From an uncultured Pelagibacteraceae bacterium (lineage in GTDB: Bacteria > Pseudomonadota > Alphaproteobacteria > Pelagibacterales > Pelagibacteraceae), in the NCBI GenBank assembly GCA_902606105.1, contig CACLFK010000003.1, positions 24,972-88,971 of the forward strand: a stretch of 64,000 bases of DNA, read 5' to 3'. The first letter of the stretch is position 1. Every line of letters starts with the position of its first letter. A program made the position numbers and the translations under genes. The notes under the pieces were generated by a model. That model made no database searches. It was not told where the DNA came from and worked only from the letters and a program-made list of their open reading frames with translations. This document shows, piece after piece, positions 49,233-58,347 of the stretch.

Positions 49233-50633
49233 ATGACTGATCAGTTAGGTGCTCTTACTACTATATTTACGGAGTTTTACTACTGGGTAACAGTAGTACT
49301 GATGTTTTTAATTCACGTCGGTTTCTGTATGTATGAAGTTGGAGCGTCAAGATACAAACACCACCAACATACCTTAATGAAAAACACAATGCTAATACCT
49401 TTGGTAACAGTAACTTGGTTTTTATTTGGTTGGTGGATTTATTGGGCTTTTCCAACGGGACCAGGAATAGCTCCATCAATAATGACAGAAAGTACCGGAC
49501 TAGTTTTAGGTGGAGGATTTGGAGGGAATGATCTCGCTAATCCAACTAACGCTCTTATGGCAGTTAATCTTAACGATCATATAATGGGTGTTTTCTGGGC
49601 GGCGTTCTTATTATTTTCATGGACAGCTGCTTCTATTGTTTCAGGGGCTATTATTGAAAGAATAACAACTTTCGCATTCGGAGTTTTAGCAATTGCGATT
49701 GGATCTGTTTTCTGGTCGATAGATGCTTCATGGGGATGGCACTTTGATGGATGGATGCTAAAAATTTTAGGATATCATGATGCTTATGCTTCAGGTGTTA
49801 TTCACGCAATTGCAGGTGGATTTGCACTGGGTGTTCTAATGGTTCTCGGACCAAGAATTGGAAAATTCTCATCAAGTGGCGAACCAAGAAACATAGGACC
49901 AAGAAATCCTTGGCTAGTTACTATTGGATTGTTTCTAATTTATACTGGTTTCTGGGGATTTTATGCGGCATGTAATGTTCCTATATATGACCTTGGGCCT
50001 GAGTATGGAATGGAAGGAGTAACATTCTGGACAGCAACTAACATCTATTTAACGCCTACTACATTAAGTGGAATAACTATGAACTTCTTAATGTCGTTAT
50101 CAGGTGGATTGTTAGCTGGGTATGTTATTGCTAAAGGTGATCCTTTCTGGACTTACTCAAGTGGACTAGCAGGTATAATATGTGCATCAGCTGGAAATGA
50201 CTTATATCATCCAATTCAAGCTTTAATTATTGGTATGATTGGTGTTGTGATTTCATACAAACTTCATTATTGGGTTGAACGAAAGTTCAAAATTGATGAT
50301 GCAGTTGGAGCAGTAGCTGTACATGGTTATGCTGGCTTTATTGGTCTTGTAATCTGTGGCTTTGTTTTGAATGGTTATCCTTCATCTGGATATAGCGTTG
50401 GAGCTATGTTTGATGGAACAACTTACGCAACAATTAATCCATTGGGTCAATTTATAGGAGCAATAATAATGTTCTTCGTTCTAGGGCTTATACCAGGGTA
50501 TATAATTGCTAGAGTTCTTAACGGTATGGGTAAATTAAGAATCCCACGAGAAGTTGAGATAGCAGGACTAGACTTTGAAATGATGGAGTCTGCTAAAGAT
50601 GATGAAAAAGCAGTTTCATCAGCAACCAGGTAA
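49233..50633 (+). CDS. amt: Divergent ammonium/methylammonium transporter (Amt family)
   Basis: 466 aa, 11 TM; putative twin His 'ASGVIHAIAGGFALG' and 'VGAVAVHGYAGFIG'. Confidence 0.9.
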   Translation: MTDQLGALTTIFTEFYYWVTVVLMFLIHVGFCMYEVGASRYKHHQHTLMKNTMLIPLVTVTWFLFGWWIYWAFPTGPGIAPSIMTESTGLVLGGGFGGNDLANPTNALMAVNLNDHIMGVFWAAFLLFSWTAASIVSGAIIERITTFAFGVLAIAIGSVFWSIDASWGWHFDGWMLKILGYHDAYASGVIHAIAGGFALGVLMVLGPRIGKFSSSGEPRNIGPRNPWLVTIGLFLIYTGFWGFYAACNVPIYDLGPEYGMEGVTFWTATNIYLTPTTLSGITMNFLMSLSGGLLAGYVIAKGDPFWTYSSGLAGIICASAGNDLYHPIQALIIGMIGVVISYKLHYWVERKFKIDDAVGAVAVHGYAGFIGLVICGFVLNGYPSSGYSVGAMFDGTTYATINPLGQFIGAIIMFFVLGLIPGYIIARVLNGMGKLRIPREVEIAGLDFEMMESAKDDEKAVSSATR

Positions 50634-50644
50634 AGGAGAAAAAT

Positions 50645-50875
50645 ATGGCTACAGTATCAAACTGGATAGATCATCTAAATAAACCTGCAGAAGAGGTTGC
50701 TGGATCGGTTTATCCTGGAGCAGGATCTAGTGAATTTATACTAGTCCTATTGTTAATTGCTGTATGGATTGGATGGAGTGTCATAACAGATAAATCTGAG
50801 AGGGAAGAACTTGATAGATTGTCTAGAAAAAGACACGGTGCAAACGATCATAAAAGCAATATTACCGATTGGTAA
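50645..50875 (+). CDS. Single-TM small protein, amt-linked
   Basis: 76 aa, one TM, RBS-like AAAGGAG upstream, 12 nt after amt. Confidence 0.65.
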   Translation: MATVSNWIDHLNKPAEEVAGSVYPGAGSSEFILVLLLIAVWIGWSVITDKSEREELDRLSRKRHGANDHKSNITDW

Positions 50876-50889
50876 TTAATAGAAAATTT

Positions 50890-50922
50890 GGGCGCTACTT
50901 AAATGTAGCGCCCTTTTTTTTT
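50890..50922 (+). terminator. Rho-independent terminator after amt/76 aa ORF
   Basis: GGGCGCTAC-TTAAAT-GTAGCGCCC followed by nine T. Confidence 0.95.
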
Positions 50923-50936
50923 AACAAAATTTTAGA

Positions 50937-51089
50937 ATGAATGAAGATAACAAAGAAGAGTTAAGGCCCAGTAAGATGAGGGGAGTAGCTTTCCCAAAAG
51001 CTAAATATGGAGTTATTGTAGCTATAATCATCATTGTGATAGTTAATCTTATCTATTATAAAGATTTTCTTATTTCTTTAATTAAATAA
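50937..51089 (+). CDS. Small single-TM protein, 50 aa
   Basis: Hand translation MNEDNKEELRPSKMRGVAFPKAKYGVIVAIIIIVIVNLIYYKDFLISLIK; below ORF-track cutoff. Confidence 0.5.
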   Translation: MNEDNKEELRPSKMRGVAFPKAKYGVIVAIIIIVIVNLIYYKDFLISLIK

Positions 51090-51102
51090 ACTTAAAAAAA
51101 AT

Positions 51103-51987
51103 ATGTGTGGGATCGTTGGCGTTTATCTTAAAACAAAAAAGTTTGAAAAAGATCTAGGAAAAATATTGTCAGAAATGTTAAATAATATGGAGTCTCGTGG
51201 CCCAGATAGTGCTGGATTTGCACTTTATAAGACTGAAAATGAAAAAAACTATAAATATTCAATATGTATAAATAAATTAAACTTTGATGATTTTAGAAAA
51301 GAAATAATTAAAAAAGTAAAAAAACCTACAATAAATCAATTTTCTGATCATGTTATCCTAATAACTTCAGATGAACCAAAAAAAGTAATTAAAGTAATTA
51401 ATTCAGAGTTTACAAATATATCTTTGGTTGGATATGGCAGATCAATAGAAATTTTTAAACAGGTGGGTAATCCAAAAGATGTTGTTAAAAAATTTAAATT
51501 AGAGACTTTTAGTGGCTCACATGGCATTGGTCATACTAGAATGGCAACAGAGAGTGCAATTACAACTGATGGTTCTCACCCATATTCAACAGGAGAGGAT
51601 GAATGTCTTGTTCATAATGGATCATTGTCAAATCATAATAATTTAAGAAGAGAACTTAAAAAACAGGGTAATATTTTTAATTCAGAAAATGACACAGAAG
51701 TTGCAGCAGGCTATGTCTCTAATAGTTTATCAAATAATAAATCTTTAAAAGATACTCTTATATCTGGACTAAAAGATCTAGATGGCTTTTATACTTTTAT
51801 AACAGGCACAAGAAAAGGTTTTGCAGTTGTAAGAGACGAAATAGCATGCAAACCAGCTGTTATCGCTGAAACAGATGATTACGTATCTATAGCATCTGAA
51901 TTTCAAGCTATGGCTCATTTACCTAGTGTAAATAGTGCTAAAATTTTTGAGCCTGAACCAGGTATAGTTTATTCTTGGGGAAATTAA
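51103..51987 (+). CDS. mgsA: N-methylglutamate synthase amidotransferase subunit
   Basis: 'MCGIVGVYL', 'GIGHTRMATESAITTDGSHPYS'; beside GmaS. Confidence 0.85.
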   Translation: MCGIVGVYLKTKKFEKDLGKILSEMLNNMESRGPDSAGFALYKTENEKNYKYSICINKLNFDDFRKEIIKKVKKPTINQFSDHVILITSDEPKKVIKVINSEFTNISLVGYGRSIEIFKQVGNPKDVVKKFKLETFSGSHGIGHTRMATESAITTDGSHPYSTGEDECLVHNGSLSNHNNLRRELKKQGNIFNSENDTEVAAGYVSNSLSNNKSLKDTLISGLKDLDGFYTFITGTRKGFAVVRDEIACKPAVIAETDDYVSIASEFQAMAHLPSVNSAKIFEPEPGIVYSWGN

Positions 51988-52670
51988 TGGAATTAGATTT
52001 AAAAAAATTAAAGTTAAGATCAATAAATGAAACACTTCAAAACCTAGATAGAAAGAAAAATGAAAGAGATTTTAAAATAATAAACCCAGAAGGAAGTCAC
52101 GCTCTTTGCGCGGGTCTTACACAGGATATGAATATAAATATTAAAGGCCACGTAGGATATTACTGTGGTGGAATGAATCAAAAAGCCAACATCACTATTG
52201 AGGGTAATGCTGGAACTGGGGTTGCTGAAAATATGATGTCTGGAAAAGTTCATGTAAAAGGTAACGCCTCTCAATCAGCGGGAGCAACTGCTCATGGTGG
52301 AATGTTAATTATTGATGGAGATGCCAGTTCTAGGTGTGGAATTTCAATGAAAGGTATTGATATTGTTGTTAAAGGTTCTGTTGGTCATATGTCTGGATTT
52401 ATGTCACAATCAGGGAACCTGATAGTTTGTGGAGATGCTGGTGAAGCATTGGGTGATAGTTTATATGAAACAAATATTTATATTAAAGGAAAAGTAAAAT
52501 CACTTGGTGCTGATTGTGTTGAAAAAAAAATGGATAAAAATCATATTAAAAAATTAAAAAAATATTTGAAAGAGGCTAATATAAAAAACCTTAAGGCCGA
52601 AAATTTCAAAAGATATGGTTCAGCTAGAAAATTATATAATTTTAAAATTGATAATCTATCAAGTTACTAA
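51975..52670 (+). CDS. mgsB: N-methylglutamate synthase GXGXG subunit
   Basis: GXGXG repeats; beside GmaS. Confidence 0.85.
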   Translation: MGKLMELDLKKLKLRSINETLQNLDRKKNERDFKIINPEGSHALCAGLTQDMNINIKGHVGYYCGGMNQKANITIEGNAGTGVAENMMSGKVHVKGNASQSAGATAHGGMLIIDGDASSRCGISMKGIDIVVKGSVGHMSGFMSQSGNLIVCGDAGEALGDSLYETNIYIKGKVKSLGADCVEKKMDKNHIKKLKKYLKEANIKNLKAENFKRYGSARKLYNFKIDNLSSY

Positions 52671-52672
52671 AT

Positions 52673-54001
52673 ATGAAAAAAAATAATAAAACTCAACCTC
52701 GACAATCTTGGACTTTTGATGAATATACAAACTCTGAAATTAGGAGAGCTGCAGAAACTGGCATCTACGATATTAGAGGTGGAGGATCAAAAAGAAGGCT
52801 TCCACATTTTGATGATTTATTATTTTTAGGTGCTTCTATGTCCAGATATCCTTTAGAGGGATATCGGGAAAAATGTACAACGAATGTAACTCTAGGAACT
52901 AAATACGCAAAAAAACCTCTTGAACTTGATATTCCAATTACTATTGCTGGTATGAGCTTTGGTGCTTTATCAGGTCCTGCAAAAGAAGCTTTGGGAAGAG
53001 GAGCAAGTGCAGCTGGTACATCTACAACCACTGGAGATGGGGGTATGACGCCAGAAGAAAGAGGACAATCTAAATATTTAGTTTACCAGTTATTGCCATC
53101 AAGATACGGCATGAATCCTGACGATTTACGTAAAGCAGACGCTATTGAAGTTGTTATTGGTCAAGGTGCGAAACCTGGAGGTGGTGGAATGCTATTAGGT
53201 CAGAAAATAAACGACCGTGTAGCAAAAATGAGAACTCTGCCAAAAGGTGTCGATCAAAGGTCTGCGTGTAGACACCCTGATTGGACAGGTCCTGATGACT
53301 TAAAAATAAAAATTTTAGAATTAAGAGAAATTACAAAATGGAAAGTTCCAATCTTTATCAAAATTGCTGGGGCCAGACCATATTATGATACTGCTTTAGC
53401 AGTAAAAGCAGGAGCTGATGTGGTTGTGCTTGACGGAATGCAAGGTGGGACTGCAGCGACCCAAGAAGTGTTTATAGAAAATGTTGGACAACCTACTCTA
53501 GCATGTATCAGACCAGCAGTAGATGCGTTACAAGATTTAAATTCTCACAGAGAGGTTCAGCTTATAATATCTGGAGGTATCAGAAATGGAGCAGACGTTG
53601 CTAAAGCACTTGCACTTGGTGCTGATGCTGTTTCAATAGGTAGTGCTGCAATGATTGCAATTGGAGATAACGATCCAAAATGGGAAAAAGAATATAATAA
53701 ACTAGGAACAACATCTGGAGCATATGATGATTGGCATGAAGGAAATGATCCTGCAGGTATTTCAACCCAAAATCCAAAATTAATGAAAAGATTAAATCCT
53801 ATCAAAGCAGGAAAAAAACTTACAAATTATTTAAAGGTTATGACTCTTGAGGCACAGACCTTAGCAAGAGCATGTGGAAAAAATAGTTTACATAATCTTG
53901 AACCAGAAGATTTATGTGCTTTAACTGTGGAAGCAGCTGCAATGGCTAGAGTTCCATTAGCTGGCAGTAATTGGATACCAGGGAACAAAGAAAAAAAATG
54001 A
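52673..54001 (+). CDS. mgsC: N-methylglutamate synthase FMN subunit, lacking the Fe-S cysteines
   Basis: 'TIAGMSFGALSGPAKEAL', 'GGIRNGADVAKALALGADAVSIGS'; 'YDDWHEGNDPAGISTQNP' where cassette 1 has CYHCHTGRCPVGVATQDP. Confidence 0.85.
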   Translation: MKKNNKTQPRQSWTFDEYTNSEIRRAAETGIYDIRGGGSKRRLPHFDDLLFLGASMSRYPLEGYREKCTTNVTLGTKYAKKPLELDIPITIAGMSFGALSGPAKEALGRGASAAGTSTTTGDGGMTPEERGQSKYLVYQLLPSRYGMNPDDLRKADAIEVVIGQGAKPGGGGMLLGQKINDRVAKMRTLPKGVDQRSACRHPDWTGPDDLKIKILELREITKWKVPIFIKIAGARPYYDTALAVKAGADVVVLDGMQGGTAATQEVFIENVGQPTLACIRPAVDALQDLNSHREVQLIISGGIRNGADVAKALALGADAVSIGSAAMIAIGDNDPKWEKEYNKLGTTSGAYDDWHEGNDPAGISTQNPKLMKRLNPIKAGKKLTNYLKVMTLEAQTLARACGKNSLHNLEPEDLCALTVEAAAMARVPLAGSNWIPGNKEKK

Positions 54002-54035
54002 TTGCTAGTAATCTTTTATACTCGTAAAGTCTAGT

Positions 54036-55361
54036 ATGGTTAAAAATTTATCACAAATAGCCAAAACAAAAAAAATAAAATATTTTCTAATAAGTTTTGT
54101 AGATTTATTTGGTATTCTGAGATCAAAACTAGTACCCGCTCAAGCTATTAAAGATATGCAAAAAAATGGTGCAGGTTTTGCAGGTTTTGCTGCTTGGCTT
54201 GATATGTCTCCTGCAGATAGTGATATGTTTGGTATTCCAGATCCAGATAGTCTGATACAATTACCTTGGAATAAAGAGGTAGGTTGGCTTGCATCTGATC
54301 TATGGATGAATGGCAAACCGGTCGAAGCATCTCCTAGAGTAATGTTAAAAAATCAAATTAAGAAGTTAAAAGAACAAAATTTAAATATGAAATCTGGTGT
54401 TGAATGTGAATATTTTTTAATATCTCCTGACGGAAGTTCTATCGCAGATCAAAGGGACACCCAATCAAAACCTTGTTATGACCAGTCCGCATTAATGAGA
54501 AGATACGACTTAATAAAAGAAATTTGTGATTGTATGATTGAGATGGGATGGGGTCCATATCAAAATGATCATGAGGATGCTAATGGTCAATTTGAAATGA
54601 ATTGGGATTACTCTGACTGCCTAAAAACCGCTGACAGACAAACTTTTTTTAAATATATGGTTAAAACATTGGCTGAAAAACATGGCCTTAGAGCTACATT
54701 CATGCCAAAACCATTTGAAAATCTAACAGGTAACGGATGTCATGCTCACATATCTGTTTGGGAAGGTAAAAAGAATAAGTTTTTAGAAAAATCAGATAAG
54801 CTGGGTCTAAGCAAAATAGCATATAACTTTTTGGGTGGAGTTATGAAAAATGCTTCCTCACTTTCAGCATTTTTTAATCCAACAATCAATAGTTATCGAA
54901 GAATAAATGCACCTCCAACAAAATCTGGCGCAACATGGTCTCCAAGTAGTATTTCTTATACAGGAAATAATAGAACTCACATGATAAGAATACCTGATCC
55001 AGGAAGGTTTGAGTTAAGATTAATGGATGGATCGGTAAATCCATATTTACTTCAAGCAGGAGTATTAGCTGCTGGTATAGAGGGTTTAAATAAAAAAATT
55101 AATCCAGGTAAACCTCTTCATTGCAATATGTATGAAGACTCAGATAAATATCCAAATCTTTCAAAATTACCAAATGAACTTGGTGAGTCTCTTGATAAAA
55201 TTACAAATAATAAAGTAATAAATAAGGCTTTTGGAAAAAATGTAATTGATAGCTATGTCAAATTAAAAAAAATAGAATTAAAAGAATTTAATAGTAAAGA
55301 AAAATTCGACAAGTCAAAACCTATAACTAAATGGGAAAGACAAAACACTTTAGATTGTTAA
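54036..55361 (+). CDS. gmaS: Gamma-glutamylmethylamide synthetase
   Basis: 'MGWGPYQNDHEDANGQFEMNWDYSD', 'NAPPTKSGATWSPSSISYTGNNRTHMIRIPDPGRFELRL' matches GmaS-type GS. Confidence 0.85.
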   Translation: MVKNLSQIAKTKKIKYFLISFVDLFGILRSKLVPAQAIKDMQKNGAGFAGFAAWLDMSPADSDMFGIPDPDSLIQLPWNKEVGWLASDLWMNGKPVEASPRVMLKNQIKKLKEQNLNMKSGVECEYFLISPDGSSIADQRDTQSKPCYDQSALMRRYDLIKEICDCMIEMGWGPYQNDHEDANGQFEMNWDYSDCLKTADRQTFFKYMVKTLAEKHGLRATFMPKPFENLTGNGCHAHISVWEGKKNKFLEKSDKLGLSKIAYNFLGGVMKNASSLSAFFNPTINSYRRINAPPTKSGATWSPSSISYTGNNRTHMIRIPDPGRFELRLMDGSVNPYLLQAGVLAAGIEGLNKKINPGKPLHCNMYEDSDKYPNLSKLPNELGESLDKITNNKVINKAFGKNVIDSYVKLKKIELKEFNSKEKFDKSKPITKWERQNTLDC

Positions 55362-55362
55362 A

Positions 55363-56496
55363 GTGAAAAGTTCTAAAGGTATTAGAAAATGGAAGCTAAC
55401 AAATTTTTTATTAAATAGAAATTATGTATTTAATAGGAGTTATGTTCTTAAATTTGTTTCATCAAAATTACTTGCAAACTCATATAAATCAATTTCTGGC
55501 TGGAAAAATTATAAGGCTACCCCCCTACTTAAACTCGATAAATTAAAAAACGATTTAAAACTTAATAATGTTTTTTATAAAGATGAGTCAAAAAGATTTC
55601 ATTTAAAATCCTTCAAAGCTTTAGGCGGAGCATATGCCGTTGAAAAAATATCTAAAGGAAAAAAAAATATAATTATTTCTTCAGCGACCGCTGGAAACCA
55701 TGGGAGATCTGTCGCGTGGGGTGCAAAAAGATTAGATTTAAAATGCAAAATCTTTGTTAGTCAATACGTGAGTGATTCTAGGGTTAAAGAAATTAAAAAA
55801 TTTGGAGCCGAAGTAATAAGAGTTAAAGGAGATTATGAAAACTCACTTGATGAATGTAAAAAATTATCAAAAAAAAATAATTGGAAAATTGTGCAAGATG
55901 TTGCAACAAAAGATTACAAATTAGTACCTCAACTTACAATGGCTGGATATTCCATAATGATAAGAGAAATATCAAAACAAACTAATCAATATATAACCCA
56001 TATTTTTTTGCAAGCTGGTGTAGGAGGTATGGCTGCTGGTGTTGTTGCTGGTGTTGCAAAATATTTTAAAAGAATCCCAAAAATAATAATTGTTGAGCCT
56101 GATAGAGCTGATTGTGTACTTCAGAGTATCAAAAGTAATAAACTAAAAAAAATTAAGATTAAAAAGGAAAGCATCATGGGTGGCATGTCATGTAATGAAA
56201 TGTCATATATTCCTTGGCAAATATTAAAAAAAGCAAGCAATTGTTGTGTCTCAGTGAGTGATAGGCATGTTGCCAAAACTGTAGTTATGTTGAAAGACAA
56301 AAAGCTAAGCAAAAATTCAATAATTGGTGGGGAATGCTCTACTCCAGGGATTATAAGCTTAATAGGCGTTTGTAATAATTCCAAGACTAAAAAAATGATT
56401 GAACTTAACGAAAAATCTAATGTTTTAATAATAGGATGCGAAGGTAATGCAGATGTAAAACTTTACAAACAACTGCTATCTAAAGGAAGAAAATAA
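55363..56496 (+). CDS. PLP-dependent enzyme, diaminopropionate ammonia-lyase-like
   Basis: GTG start; 'YKDESKRFHLKSFKALGGAYAV', 'SSATAGNHGRSVAWGAKRL'. Confidence 0.82.
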   Translation: MKSSKGIRKWKLTNFLLNRNYVFNRSYVLKFVSSKLLANSYKSISGWKNYKATPLLKLDKLKNDLKLNNVFYKDESKRFHLKSFKALGGAYAVEKISKGKKNIIISSATAGNHGRSVAWGAKRLDLKCKIFVSQYVSDSRVKEIKKFGAEVIRVKGDYENSLDECKKLSKKNNWKIVQDVATKDYKLVPQLTMAGYSIMIREISKQTNQYITHIFLQAGVGGMAAGVVAGVAKYFKRIPKIIIVEPDRADCVLQSIKSNKLKKIKIKKESIMGGMSCNEMSYIPWQILKKASNCCVSVSDRHVAKTVVMLKDKKLSKNSIIGGECSTPGIISLIGVCNNSKTKKMIELNEKSNVLIIGCEGNADVKLYKQLLSKGRK

Positions 56497-56503
56497 AATT
56501 CAT

Positions 56504-57922
56504 ATGACAAAAAATGCAATATTCTGGATTAGGGAAGATTTTAGAATCGAACATAATCCAGCACTTTCTTTTGCTAGTCAAAATCATGATAACGTTATTG
56601 GATTATTTATTTATAACAACTCTGATTTTGATAAAAAACGAGAAGCACAAAAATGGTGGCTTTATAAATCTTTAGAAGAATTTAAATCACAATTATCTAA
56701 ATATAAAATCAATCTTCAAATATTAGAGGGAGATGAGCTAGATGTGTTATCAAAAATAACAAAAAAAGATGATATTACAGTTTATTGGAACAAAATATAT
56801 GAACCAGATGTAATTGCTAAAGGTAAAAAAATTAGAGATGCTTTTTTAAAAAATGAGGTTGAGTTTAAATACTTTAAAGGAAATATTTTAAATGAATTTC
56901 AAGAGGTAACAAAAAATGATGGAACACCTTTTAAAGTATTTACACCATTCTGGAGAAATGCTGAACAGAAATATTTAAGTTTACCACCAAGCAAAAATTA
57001 CACTGTAAAAAAAAAATTAAAAATAATTTCCTTTTTTAAAAATTGTATTGAAGCACAAAATATTTTACCTAAAAAGAATTGGTATAAAAAATTTGAAGAA
57101 TACTGGAAAGTTTCTGAGGATGAATCCAAAAAAGTTCTTGGTAATTTAATTTCAAAGAAAATTAAAGATTACGGAACTGCTAGAGATTTCCCATCAATCG
57201 AAGGTACTTCAAGATTATCTCCTTACATTAAACATGGTCAAATTCATGTTAGTACTATTTGGCAAAAGTGTAATGAAATTAATTCTAAAGGAATTGGCTA
57301 TAGAAAATATATTAATGAAATTGGTTGGCGTGAGTTTTCACATAGTCTAATTAATTATTTTCCAGAATTTTTAAAAGGAAATTATAGAAAAGAGTTTGAT
57401 CGATTTCCTTGGGTTAAGAATGAAAAGTTTCTAAAAGCATGGAAATCAGGAATGACAGGCTATCCTATTGTAGACGCTGGAATGAGAGAGTTATATGAAA
57501 CTGGATGGATGCATAACAGAATTAGAATGGTAGTTGGATCCTTTCTTGTAAAACATTTAAGAATTAATTGGACTGAGGGTGAAAAACATTTCAGAAATTG
57601 TTTATTAGATTTTAATAAAGCAAATAATGTAGCTCAATGGCAATGGGTAGCCGGTTGTGGAGCTGATGCTGCACCTTACTTTAGAATATTTAATCCAATT
57701 TTACAGGGAGAAAAATTTGATAAAGAAGGATTATATGTAAAGAGATGGGTACCTGAATTAAGTAAAGTACCTAATAAATTCATTCATAAACCATGGGAAA
57801 TGGAGATTAAATACCAAGAGGCTATCAAGACTACGATAGGTAAAGATTACCCTAAACCTATTGTGATCCACGAAAAAGCAAGAGTTGCTGCTCTTGAAGC
57901 TTTTCAGTCACTTAAAAAATAA
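56504..57922 (+). CDS. phr: Cryptochrome/DNA photolyase family protein
   Basis: 'WIREDFRIEHNPAL', 'WREFSHSLINYFPEF', 'GMTGYPIVDAGMREL', 'NNVAQWQWVAGCGADAAPYFRIFNP'. Confidence 0.95.
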   Translation: MTKNAIFWIREDFRIEHNPALSFASQNHDNVIGLFIYNNSDFDKKREAQKWWLYKSLEEFKSQLSKYKINLQILEGDELDVLSKITKKDDITVYWNKIYEPDVIAKGKKIRDAFLKNEVEFKYFKGNILNEFQEVTKNDGTPFKVFTPFWRNAEQKYLSLPPSKNYTVKKKLKIISFFKNCIEAQNILPKKNWYKKFEEYWKVSEDESKKVLGNLISKKIKDYGTARDFPSIEGTSRLSPYIKHGQIHVSTIWQKCNEINSKGIGYRKYINEIGWREFSHSLINYFPEFLKGNYRKEFDRFPWVKNEKFLKAWKSGMTGYPIVDAGMRELYETGWMHNRIRMVVGSFLVKHLRINWTEGEKHFRNCLLDFNKANNVAQWQWVAGCGADAAPYFRIFNPILQGEKFDKEGLYVKRWVPELSKVPNKFIHKPWEMEIKYQEAIKTTIGKDYPKPIVIHEKARVAALEAFQSLKK

Positions 57923-57927
57923 TGGTT

Positions 57928-58347
57928 CTATTCGCCAATAAAATGGTGGATAATTGTTCTATTTTGTGTCTCTAAACGATGTTCAAATAAATATAAACCC
58001 TGCCAAGTTCCAAGTAGTAATTCATTATCTTTAACACTAAGTGAGATTTGATTATTGGTTAATGCAGATTTTATATGAGCAGGCATATCGTCTTTACCCT
58101 CAGTGGTGTGTACATACAATTTATTATCCATGGGCACTAATTTATCGAAATAATTTACTAAATCTATTTGAACATCTGGATCAGCATTTTCTTGAACAAT
58201 TAAAGATGCACTAGTGTGTTGAATACTTAAATTAAGCATTCCATTTTTAAATTTATTTTTATTAATCCACTGAATTGTCTGATCAGTAAATTCATACAAC
58301 CTTTGACCAGCAGTACTTATTCTAAGATTAAAGAACTCTTGCTTCAT
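57928..58347 (-). CDS. YjbQ/UPF0047 family protein
   Basis: 'NLSIQHTSASLIVQENADPDVQIDL', 'LLGTWQGLYLFEHR'. Confidence 0.93.
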   Translation of the reverse strand: MKQEFFNLRISTAGQRLYEFTDQTIQWINKNKFKNGMLNLSIQHTSASLIVQENADPDVQIDLVNYFDKLVPMDNKLYVHTTEGKDDMPAHIKSALTNNQISLSVKDNELLLGTWQGLYLFEHRLETQNRTIIHHFIGE

